From: CAXSBA01 sp965277105
GTDB lineage: Bacteria > Spirochaetota > UBA12135 > COTS27 > CAXSBA01
DNA: 64,000 nucleotides
Assembly (NCBI GenBank): GCA_965277105.1
Contig: OZ255710.1
Span: forward strand, 1,178,001 to 1,242,000
Direction of reading: 5' to 3'
Within the stretch, counting starts at the first letter, position 1. Every line of letters starts with the position of its first letter. A program made the translations under genes and the position numbers. Below the pieces are notes generated by a model that saw only the letters and a list, made by a program, of their open reading frames with translations, did no database searches and was not told the origin of the DNA. Below, in pieces: positions 9,237 to 17,256 of the stretch.

Positions 9237-10526
9237 TTATCCATTCCCAATTCCAAAATAAGCAAATTTATTTTTCTTAGCAAAATCTTTTAATAGATTA
9301 CGCCCATCGAAAATTACTTTCTCTTTCATTAGTTTAATCATTTTTGAAACATCAGGTTTCTTATAAACACCCCATTCGGTGCAAAGGATAAGGGCGTTAG
9401 CTTTTTCTAATGCTTGATAAGGGTTTTCATAATAATCAATTTTATTGCCATAAACTTTTTTGACCTGGATTAATCCCTGCGGGTCACTGACATTTATTTT
9501 TACTTGCAAATCCAGTAATTTTTTAATCAGTAGAAGTGCTGGCGCTTCCCTAAGGTCGTCGGTATCGGGCTTAAAAGTTATTCCCCAAATAGCTACTTTT
9601 TTTCTACTAATATTTTCTCCAAAATATTTTTTAATTTTTTTTAAGAAAAAGTTGATTTGCCTTTGATTAGTTTCTTTAGTTCCGCTAATAACGTTTAGCT
9701 TAACCTTTTTACTTTTGGCATGGTGAAGTAATCCATTGACATCTTTTGGAAAACAAGAACCACCATAGCCTATCCCCGCATTTAAAAAATCTTTGCCAAT
9801 TCTTTGGTCTAAGCCAATCCCTTTTTTTACTTCTTCTATATTAGCCTTAACTTTTTCAGCGTAGATAGCTAGTTCATTCATCAAAGATATTCGAGTGGCC
9901 AGCATAGCATTAGCAGCGTACTTGGATAGCTCGGCGCTATTGATGTCCATTTTTATAATTTTATTTTTACTAACTAATGGAAGATAAATCGATTGAGCCT
10001 TCTTAAAGCTTTTCGAATCTTCTACACCTAGGATCACTCGCTCGGGATATAAGAAATCGTTAATCGCCACTCCTTCCCTTAAAAACTCTGGATTGCTGAC
10101 GATAGCAAAATGACTTTTAGTTTTTTTAGCAATTCTTTTTTTGATGATTAATCCCGTTCCCACTGGGGCGGTAGTTTTATTGATAATTAAAGTGTTTTTT
10201 TCTAAATGAGAAGCAATCATATCCACCAAACGATAAAGAGTAGCTAAATCTACCGAGCCATCTCGCGCTTCGGGAGTTCCTACAGCAATAAAAATCACTT
10301 CACTTTTTTTGATATTTCCAATAATATCTTCCGAAAAAAACAAATTACGGTTTAAGTTTTTTTTTATAAGTTTATCAATCCCCGGTTCGTAAATAGGGCT
10401 TATTCCTTTTTTTAATAAAGCGATTTTTTCTAAGTCGTTATCTAAACAAGTTACTTGATGATGATTCGCTAGACAAGCGCCCGTAACTAACCCAACATAC
10501 CCAGTGCCTATGATGCTAATTTTCAT
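9237..10526 (-). CDS. ugd: UDP-glucose 6-dehydrogenase
   Basis: Ugd oxidises UDP-glucose to UDP-glucuronate using two NAD. The 429 residues start with the dinucleotide-binding motif GTGYVGLVTGACLA. The chain contains KTTAPVGTG, the SNPEFLREG block and the catalytic cysteine in GGSCFPKD (Cys258). The C-terminal domain has WGITFKPDTDDLREAP, typical of this family. It is preceded by the CHAT-domain gene on the same strand, 64 bp away. UDP-glucuronate is a common precursor of capsule or LPS sugars, in line with the glycosyltransferases next door. Confidence 0.94.
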   Translation of the reverse strand: MKISIIGTGYVGLVTGACLANHHQVTCLDNDLEKIALLKKGISPIYEPGIDKLIKKNLNRNLFFSEDIIGNIKKSEVIFIAVGTPEARDGSVDLATLYRLVDMIASHLEKNTLIINKTTAPVGTGLIIKKRIAKKTKSHFAIVSNPEFLREGVAINDFLYPERVILGVEDSKSFKKAQSIYLPLVSKNKIIKMDINSAELSKYAANAMLATRISLMNELAIYAEKVKANIEEVKKGIGLDQRIGKDFLNAGIGYGGSCFPKDVNGLLHHAKSKKVKLNVISGTKETNQRQINFFLKKIKKYFGENISRKKVAIWGITFKPDTDDLREAPALLLIKKLLDLQVKINVSDPQGLIQVKKVYGNKIDYYENPYQALEKANALILCTEWGVYKKPDVSKMIKLMKEKVIFDGRNLLKDFAKKNKFAYFGIGNG

Positions 10527-10590
10527 ATAAAAATTTTAACCTAGAAAAAACTATAAGTAATTAATAAAATGCAACTAGGTAGAATAATGT

Positions 10591-11781
10591 TTAGATTACT
10601 TCTTTACCATAACCAAAAATATGAAACTTAAAAACATTAATATCATTTAAATAATAAAGGCGATTAATCATCTTCGAAAAAGCTGTTTTAACATTAACCT
10701 TTTTATAAAACAACCACCAGTAAAAAGTCCCCCAAGCAATCACCAAATTTTTGGAAAAAATTTTACCCTGACAAGTAATTAAAGTTTGTCCTCCGTTTTC
10801 AAAAAACCAATTTATATTAGAAAAATTTTTTGAAAAACAAGTAGAAAAAAATAGCAATTTGGGAGCTTTTAAATTGAGAATTTCTTGTTGAGAAATAAAA
10901 ATCTCATTTTTTTGGAGTAAGGAAAAACCACCATTTTCTTCTTTCCCATGGTAAATGAGATGAGTAAAATCTTTTTCTGCAAACTCTTGGTGAAAATTTT
11001 CTCGAGTTGGGGCCTGTAAAATAGCATAGGGAAGACGACATTTTTTCTCTAAAATATTTTCAATTGTGCTTAATTCTTTTTTCATAAAGTTGTCGTCTAA
11101 ACTGGTTATCAACTGTAAAGATTTGATAGTTTGAAAAATCTTTTTACTTTTAATGGGTTGATGGAATAAAGTTGGATTTTTAATGAAGGGAAAAATCTTA
11201 TCTTGATTAAGGACTGAAAAATTTAAAGAAGTATTATTTTTAAAAACGAAACTATTGGCTAGCCCTATTATTTTTTGTAGTCTCGCATTAAAAAGCGTGT
11301 TCCATAATTTTTCCCCTAACTTTTTTAATTCGGGGAAACCTTCTTGATTATCACTAGCAATAATTTCATTAATCCGGTTAATAATTTCTTCAAAGGAAAG
11401 ACTAAAAGGAATTTTATAGTGAGCAATAAGTGAAGGATTTTTTTTATTGGTATAAGCAATTAATAAAAAGCCTCTACTTATTTTCAAAAAAAGATAAACT
11501 TTATTTTTAGAGCGATTCTCGCTGATGAAAGTATTGAAAATTTTTTCTCGATGTTTTTTATCTTGCACAATAGTAGGAGAAATAATTTTAATAGGTTGAT
11601 AGTTAGTAGCCTTAAAATAATGAAAACGCTCGTTACTCGTCTTGTAGCGATAAAGCCCATAAATGTACTTGTCGTAATAAAAAGCGTACGTCGTTTTTTT
11701 TTCTATTTTATAACTAGCGGAGAGTTTTTTATCTTCTAAAATGTTGAGAATTTCCTTTGCTGGTAAATGGAGTAATTGCAT
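10591..11781 (-). CDS. CHAT-domain (caspase-like) protein
   Basis: This 396-residue protein has a C-terminal CHAT-type fold, a caspase/separase relative. The probable catalytic pair is His278 in HLIYHGKE and Cys315 in LLFFSTCFS. The linker reads like the usual strand pattern (ISQQEILNL). The tail (FFENGGQTLITCQG, then an Ala/Phe-rich helix and FHIFGYG) matches the end of CHAT domains. The first 240 residues show no clear motif, no signal peptide and no TPR repeats. CHAT proteins act in gasdermin defence, type III-E CRISPR and other proteolytic switches, but no such partner is visible here. The neighbours are ugd and a divergent UDG-fold gene. Confidence 0.72.
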   Translation of the reverse strand: MQLLHLPAKEILNILEDKKLSASYKIEKKTTYAFYYDKYIYGLYRYKTSNERFHYFKATNYQPIKIISPTIVQDKKHREKIFNTFISENRSKNKVYLFLKISRGFLLIAYTNKKNPSLIAHYKIPFSLSFEEIINRINEIIASDNQEGFPELKKLGEKLWNTLFNARLQKIIGLANSFVFKNNTSLNFSVLNQDKIFPFIKNPTLFHQPIKSKKIFQTIKSLQLITSLDDNFMKKELSTIENILEKKCRLPYAILQAPTRENFHQEFAEKDFTHLIYHGKEENGGFSLLQKNEIFISQQEILNLKAPKLLFFSTCFSKNFSNINWFFENGGQTLITCQGKIFSKNLVIAWGTFYWWLFYKKVNVKTAFSKMINRLYYLNDINVFKFHIFGYGKEVI

Positions 11782-11900
11782 TTTAGAAGTTATTAGTTTT
11801 TTTGGATTTTTTTATAGTGTTAAATTTACAATAAATTTTAATGGAAAAAATAAAAATAGATGATAAACTAACTAGCCGCAAAAAAAAATTAAATAAAAAT

Positions 11901-11906
11901 AGGAGG
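11901..11906 (+). promoter_or_regulatory. Strong Shine-Dalgarno site and short upstream ORF
   Basis: A perfect AGGAGG lies 7 bases before the ATG at 11914. A 26-codon frame opens at the ATG at 11841, runs through this site and stops at 11921, overlapping the gene start by 8 bases. A TACAAT box sits at 11827-11832. Whether the short frame is translated is unknown; it could couple or regulate the gene. Confidence 0.55.
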
Positions 11907-11913
11907 TTATATT

Positions 11914-12609
11914 ATGAATAGAAACGAACTATGGGCTAAATATCATAATTTTGATTTTGATGAAAAATTTGACGAACTTAACCTTGATTATAAACCCTGG
12001 GTTGGCAAAAACTATTTAAAAGGAATTGGAGGGAAAAAAATATTTGTTCTTGGACTAAGTCATTACAAATGGGATGACCCTAATTGCGAAAAAACTATAA
12101 AAAAAAATGATTTTATCCGGGATGTCATTATCTTTTATCATGGAATGAGTAATTCTGATTCACCCACTTTTAGAAATTTTGAAGAAGCCTGGTTTAATAA
12201 AAATAAAAGTGAGGTAAGTGATGAAGAAAGAAAGCAGTTTTGGACTTCCGTTTGTTTTAATAACTACATTCAACGCCCTTTAAGTAATAATGGAGAAAAC
12301 CTAACAGAAGAAGATCGCCGAAAAGGATTTGAAAAACTAAAACCTATTCTCTCGCTACTAAAACCAGATATAGTTTTTACCTGGAGTACTGATTATGAAT
12401 ATTCTATTGGATCAATGCTTACAATAGCTGTAGAAAATAGTCATAAGGAACACCCTAAAATAGGAAGTGCTACTCCTAAAACTTTTAAAATTAATTTAGA
12501 CAATCACATTATTTCTATCATCGCTCTTCATCATCCTTCACGGATGTTCGATTATTCAACAAGGTCAAGGTGGCACCAGGAATTCATTCAGCCGGCCTTA
12601 AATGAGTAA
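11914..12609 (+). CDS. Uracil-DNA-glycosylase-fold protein, function unproven
   Basis: This 231-residue soluble protein shows the order of motifs of the UDG superfamily. A first strand with an active-site-like loop (KIFVLGLSHYKWDD, residues 42-55) is followed by FWTSVCFNNYIQRPL. Then come LKPDIVFTWS and, near the C-terminus, ALHHPSR, which resembles the HPS loop. The classical GExPG motif is replaced by GLSHY, so its base specificity cannot be assigned. Related proteins are annotated only as UDG-family or hypothetical. It is transcribed divergently from the CHAT gene with 132 bp between starts, and has one of the strongest ribosome sites in the window. Confidence 0.6.
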   Translation: MNRNELWAKYHNFDFDEKFDELNLDYKPWVGKNYLKGIGGKKIFVLGLSHYKWDDPNCEKTIKKNDFIRDVIIFYHGMSNSDSPTFRNFEEAWFNKNKSEVSDEERKQFWTSVCFNNYIQRPLSNNGENLTEEDRRKGFEKLKPILSLLKPDIVFTWSTDYEYSIGSMLTIAVENSHKEHPKIGSATPKTFKINLDNHIISIIALHHPSRMFDYSTRSRWHQEFIQPALNE

Positions 12610-12644
12610 AGATAGAAGATAAATATTTTAAAAAAATTGCAATA

Positions 12645-12731
12645 CGGAGTGAGAGGGATTCGAACCCTCGATACCTGTTGGGGTATACACACTTTCCAGG
12701 CGTGCGCCTTCGACCACTCGGCCACCACTCC
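12645..12731 (-). tRNA. tRNA-Ser (GGA)
   Basis: The minus strand folds as a class II tRNA of 87 nt with a long variable arm. The acceptor stem is GGAGTGG with TCACTCC (one G-U pair), the T arm contains GGTTCGAATCC, and the anticodon loop is CTGGAAA, giving GGA (12695-12697). The discriminator is G, as usual for serine. The 3' CCA is not encoded and must be added afterwards. Confidence 0.95.
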
Positions 12732-12745
12732 CTATAAATATTATA

Positions 12746-14764
12746 TTATGGGATTGGGTAGATGATTAAATCTTCCACCCCTTTTTTCTCTAGAAAATCC
12801 ACCTCCACTTTTACCCTCCTTAAAACTCCTCGCCTATTAGGGTTTTCTGCAGTTCGGTACTTTAAATAATAAAGGTTGTCTTGGTTTTTTTTAAAATCTT
12901 TTTGAAATTGCTCTAGCTCTTTTCGGTTTTTATAAAAATAAAAATTTCCACCTGTTGTTTCAGTTAATTTAGCGAGGAGATGGTTAGCATTTAACTCAAG
13001 CTCATTATTCCCTAGATAAAAAATATAAATGGGAATATGATTATTTTTGGCATAATAACGGAGCCTTTCAAAAGTAGTCCCATCTTGAAAAACCCTTAAG
13101 GGATAGTTTTGATAAGCCAAAATAATAATAGCTTTTTTATCGGGATAAGTAAGCAGAGTGTTGATCGTCTTGTCTAAAGCAGGAGCAATTTGCAAAGCAC
13201 TATGTTTTTCTTGTTCTAAAATTTTTGCTTTAGTGTAACTGGGTAAATTATTAAAGTGAGTTTTTTCTTGAAAAAAATTATTATCACCCACCCCAAAACT
13301 AATGACTTTCATAAGATGATTTTGTTGATTTAACGAAAAAAAGTCATTTAAAAAATTCTCGGTTCTTTTTTTTCTAGTTTGACTTAAAGCACTATTTTCC
13401 ACTAAAAAAACTAATCTCGCGGCATCCGGCTTTTGAACTAACTTTTGAAAAACTCTAACCCCATTTTCATAAACTCGGAAATTATTTTGAGTTAAAAAAT
13501 CAACTTTATGGTTATAATGATTATCTACTTTCACTCCAATGGTAACGTTTGGAAAATCATCTAAAACCACATCGCTAAGTAGTAGTTTAAAATTTTGATA
13601 ACGATCACTAATATTAGAGAAAATTTCAATTTGATTATTTTTAAGATTGCTAACGTAAAACTGATTATTTTTCTTATCATAAGCCATAGCTAAGAAAAAA
13701 TCACGTTCTCGATTTTCTTCTTGGAGCAAAGGGAAAGTGGTTTGGTTGTTGAGGTTGTGATAATAAATTTCTTGCCTATCTAAGATAAACATTTTCTCGC
13801 CTTCGATAAAAAAGTCATTGGGTTCCTCTAGATACTCGCTTCCCCACTCCTTGATAAATTCTCCTTGGGCAGTAAATTCCTGAACCCGTTTATTACCAGT
13901 ATCTAAAACATAAATGCGATTTTTTTCTTTATGATAAAAAACATTGCTCGGCTTTTTAAATTGCCCAGCTTCACTACCAAATTCCCCAAACTGAAAAAGG
14001 AACTCCCCTTCATTATTGATAATTTGAACCCTAGAATTGCCACTGTCCGTTAAATAAATATTACCTTGTTGATCTAAAGATATTCCCTTAGGCCCCAAAA
14101 CTTCTCCAGCGTTTTTTCCTCGTTGAACAAGCGGAATACTAGCATCAAACTCTTTATTAAAAATAACAATATTGTCATTACCAAAATCACTAACGATATA
14201 ATTGCCTTCATTAATCAAAAAACTCCAGGGACTACGAATGATATTAATATAATTAATTAAATTATTATTAATAACAGTTAATGATTCTCCATTTAGTTTT
14301 GAGCTATAAAAATTACCGTTTTTATAATTAACAAAAAATAGCTGATTTTCAAAAATGCTTAAATCACTAATAACTCCAGTATAATTTAAATTATCTGAAA
14401 AGCTAGTATCTAAATTTTTAATATAACTATTGGGAATAAACGGAGGGATTTGAATAGCAAGAGAGCTTAATTGATTGATCTTATTCCTTGCTTCGTTGTC
14501 CTTATCTAAACCTAATCTAATAATATTTCCCCATCTTTCTCTTGCTTCCTTTAAATATCCCAATTGATATAAAGAAAGCCCCGCGTAGTAATGAGCCCAA
14601 AAGCTATAGTTATCTTTAGTATTAATGTAGTCGTTAAAAATCTGATTAGCTACAAAATAATTTTTTTTGTAAAAAGCACTAAGCCCATTATTGATGGTAA
14701 TTTCCCCTGAAGTTTGAACGTACAAAAAAATAGGGAAAAGAAATAAAAATAATATTTTTTTCAA
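12746..14764 (-). CDS. Secreted TPR / NHL-repeat / VWA-like protein
   Basis: This 672-residue protein begins with a signal peptide (MKKILFLFLFPIFLYV). TPR-like helices span about 25-100. NHL/beta-propeller repeats span about 120-385, including LDQQGNIYLTDSGNSRVQI and IYVLDTGNKRVQEF. A C-terminal von Willebrand A-like domain covers about 450-640. The VWA metal site, normally DxSxS, reads VENSALS (455-461), so Glu replaces the usual Asp and metal binding is doubtful. It lies 22 bp downstream of the SpoIIE-like gene on the same strand. I recall this pairing of TPR/NHL proteins with signalling proteins in treponemes, unverified. A periplasmic or cell-surface protein-binding role is inferred. Confidence 0.75.
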   Translation of the reverse strand: MKKILFLFLFPIFLYVQTSGEITINNGLSAFYKKNYFVANQIFNDYINTKDNYSFWAHYYAGLSLYQLGYLKEARERWGNIIRLGLDKDNEARNKINQLSSLAIQIPPFIPNSYIKNLDTSFSDNLNYTGVISDLSIFENQLFFVNYKNGNFYSSKLNGESLTVINNNLINYINIIRSPWSFLINEGNYIVSDFGNDNIVIFNKEFDASIPLVQRGKNAGEVLGPKGISLDQQGNIYLTDSGNSRVQIINNEGEFLFQFGEFGSEAGQFKKPSNVFYHKEKNRIYVLDTGNKRVQEFTAQGEFIKEWGSEYLEEPNDFFIEGEKMFILDRQEIYYHNLNNQTTFPLLQEENRERDFFLAMAYDKKNNQFYVSNLKNNQIEIFSNISDRYQNFKLLLSDVVLDDFPNVTIGVKVDNHYNHKVDFLTQNNFRVYENGVRVFQKLVQKPDAARLVFLVENSALSQTRKKRTENFLNDFFSLNQQNHLMKVISFGVGDNNFFQEKTHFNNLPSYTKAKILEQEKHSALQIAPALDKTINTLLTYPDKKAIIILAYQNYPLRVFQDGTTFERLRYYAKNNHIPIYIFYLGNNELELNANHLLAKLTETTGGNFYFYKNRKELEQFQKDFKKNQDNLYYLKYRTAENPNRRGVLRRVKVEVDFLEKKGVEDLIIYPIP

Positions 14765-14786
14765 AAAATGCTTACTCGGGAAAAAA

Positions 14787-16970
14787 TTAGTGAGTTATTT
14801 TAAATACTAAAATAATAATGCGGTTATTATATTTTTCACCAAAAAAATTTTCGACATTTTTTTTAATAGCTTCAGTAATTGCCGGTAAAGAGTTTTTTAA
14901 ATTATTTCTAATTAGACGATAAAGGGCATTAAAATCATACTTTTTGCCTTTAGCATTTTTTTCTAAAATGGATTGGGGAAAGAAGAAAAAGATATCCCCT
15001 TGATTGACAGCTAATTTATTCTCTTCGAATTGCTCCCTTTTTTTTAACCCCATGGGAATGCCTTCATTAATATTGTAGCTCCAAAATTCATCTTTCTTGC
15101 TATTGTAGGAAATCAAGGGGCGATAGGCAGCATTACTAAAAGACAAAATACGATTTTTGAAGTTGTAATTTATCGCTAAAGAGCTAATAAAATTTTCTTC
15201 GATTTTTAAAAAAGAAAAGAAGTTATTCACTTTTCTCATAAAGACAGCTAAGTTTTTAGTAGAACTTCTGCTTTTAATAAATTCTTCGCTAAGCCCACTC
15301 AATAAAGCAAGGTTATTGAAAATATTTTCATTGCGATTTTTTCCCGCTAAAAAATAATTAGCAAAAATAAAAACCTCTTTTTCTTTTTCTTTAATAAAAT
15401 AAAAGTTGTTAGGGTAAGCCGCTTCTAATAAAGTGCTTATTTGAAATTCAATTTTATTTTTACTATGAATGGTAGGGATAACATTAATCCCATATTTTTT
15501 TTCCAAAAGTTTAATTTCTTTAATGTATTTTTGATCAATTCTATCGGCTACAATTTCATCTAATTTTTGTTGATTGGGCTGGTAAGTTTTAAAGTACCCC
15601 AACAAAATATTTAACTTCTTAGAGAAACTTTCAAAAAACGCTAAATCAAAATCTTTTTCCCAGTAGGTTTTTTTATTATTAATCGCTATTAAATGACCTT
15701 GAGGAATTTCTTTTTTCGAAGAGAAAATTGGCACACTCATTAAAGAGTTAGCTGGAACAAATGATGAAAATTTCTCTATTTGATTATAAATAATAAAGTC
15801 GTTAAATTTTTTTTGGATAGGTCGAGAAAGCCCTAAAAGGTTGGCATAAAAAAATGTTTTATCTTGATTTTTTTCGGAGAGGATAGTTTGCTTAACATAA
15901 GGGAAATAATGCTCTTTTGAATTATTTAAGGATTGCTCTAAAGAAGAATTATTATATTCTTTAGGAATAATTAAATGAATTGACAAATTAGGAAAATCAA
16001 TTATCAAATAATCAATGTTAAGTTTTTCCTTCAACCAAATTAAAGATTTTTTCAATAGCGTCATCGGAGGAGCAAAGAGAGCTTTCTCTTCGTTTAATTT
16101 ATTAAAAAAATTTTGCTGAATGATTTCCGTTTTAGCATAAAAAGATTTTTTATTGCTTTCTAATAAAGAAAAACTACGCAAAATAGAACTAGCAAAAAAT
16201 AGTAGAAAAAAATACGCCACCGACTTGATAGGATGGGAATACTTTTCGATTATTATTCCTACTTGCTGATGATTGGTTAAATAGTTTAGTGAGTTCCCAC
16301 TAGAAGAAAAATCTCCTTGCCCTAAAAAAAAAATTATTAGGTAATAAAAAAAAAGCAAAAAAAATAAAAAATGAATCACTAAAAAAATTTTAAAACTAAC
16401 TAAGGTTTCTTTTTTAATTTGCGGGACATTAAAAAAAGAGTAATTCCTTTCAGCAAGGTTAATGCTATTTTGCTTAAAGCTAATTGTTAATAAAATAATA
16501 GCAGCCAAGACTAAACTCATTTCCGAGAAACTCACAATACTTCCCACCGCAAACCCCACCGCAATAATTAGAGCAAGTGGATACAAAAGAATAGTTTTAA
16601 TAAGCTTAGTAGATTTAAAATAAACAATTTTTTGAGGCAAATGAATTTTTTGAAAAACTTTAAAAATAGTAAAAGAAAAAAAATAAAAAAGCAAAACTTC
16701 TAAAAGAAATTGATTAAAAGTTATATCGAGGAAACTATTTTTTTCTAGATTAGAGAAGATATCTTTAGCGGTTAAAAAAAACATCATTTCTTTCATAAAG
16801 AGAAATAAAAAAGCGAGCGAAAGGTATAAAAATACTTTATTTTTTTTATAAAAAAAGATGAAAAGCGAGGGCAACCAAAAGGATAGGAAAACGATATTGA
16901 GAAGCAGTGGGAAAGATTGAAATCTAAAAAAAAGGATTATATTAGAAAAATTAAGATTATTGATATCCAT
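14787..16970 (-). CDS. Membrane protein with GAF-like and degenerate SpoIIE phosphatase domains
   Basis: The 727 residues start with about seven hydrophobic helices (1-265). A GAF-like middle follows (about 290-460), then a C-terminal region laid out like a SpoIIE/PP2C phosphatase (about 490-727). Recognisable landmarks are ISTLLEAAYPNNFYFI, the SNAAYRPLI block (like AGHPPPL) and GIPMGL. The metal-binding acids are missing. FANYFLAGKNR stands where D-x-SGKG is expected, FFFFPQSILE stands for TDG(L/I)xE, and NNRIIILVFK stands for DDxTLLVLR. I therefore call it a likely pseudophosphatase. It is probably co-transcribed with the NHL/VWA gene, suggesting an envelope sensor pair. Confidence 0.7.
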   Translation of the reverse strand: MDINNLNFSNIILFFRFQSFPLLLNIVFLSFWLPSLFIFFYKKNKVFLYLSLAFLFLFMKEMMFFLTAKDIFSNLEKNSFLDITFNQFLLEVLLFYFFSFTIFKVFQKIHLPQKIVYFKSTKLIKTILLYPLALIIAVGFAVGSIVSFSEMSLVLAAIILLTISFKQNSINLAERNYSFFNVPQIKKETLVSFKIFLVIHFLFFLLFFYYLIIFFLGQGDFSSSGNSLNYLTNHQQVGIIIEKYSHPIKSVAYFFLLFFASSILRSFSLLESNKKSFYAKTEIIQQNFFNKLNEEKALFAPPMTLLKKSLIWLKEKLNIDYLIIDFPNLSIHLIIPKEYNNSSLEQSLNNSKEHYFPYVKQTILSEKNQDKTFFYANLLGLSRPIQKKFNDFIIYNQIEKFSSFVPANSLMSVPIFSSKKEIPQGHLIAINNKKTYWEKDFDLAFFESFSKKLNILLGYFKTYQPNQQKLDEIVADRIDQKYIKEIKLLEKKYGINVIPTIHSKNKIEFQISTLLEAAYPNNFYFIKEKEKEVFIFANYFLAGKNRNENIFNNLALLSGLSEEFIKSRSSTKNLAVFMRKVNNFFSFLKIEENFISSLAINYNFKNRILSFSNAAYRPLISYNSKKDEFWSYNINEGIPMGLKKREQFEENKLAVNQGDIFFFFPQSILEKNAKGKKYDFNALYRLIRNNLKNSLPAITEAIKKNVENFFGEKYNNRIIILVFKITH

Positions 16971-17256
16971 ATATATTTTAATATTGTAGCATACAAACTA
17001 TTATTTAAACTAATGAAATCCAAAGTGGTTTTTTAAAATACGGAGAAAACTATTTGAGTTGAATTTTCTTCTCTTTTTATATATTGTTTTTTTACATAAA
17101 ATTACAACCTATATTTATTTTATAATATAAAATATCAGCTGAAGTTTAGGTTCTTAGGCTGATTAATATCTTGTATGTAATAATTTGCCTCTTTATCTTT
17201 GTGCGTTGCTACGTAATTGTTTTTGGATTATGTTGTCTAAACTAACAATCAAGTAA
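16971..17256 (-). other. Intergenic region at the left edge of the type I R-M operon
   Basis: These 286 bases are A+T-rich and hold no convincing gene. A weak inverted pair (ATCAGC at about 17136 and GCTGAT at about 17158) with a mixed loop lies downstream of hsdR, but there is no clear T-run. The promoter of the SpoIIE-like gene should lie near the right side of 16971. I find no tRNA, integrase or att-like direct repeat here. Confidence 0.5.
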
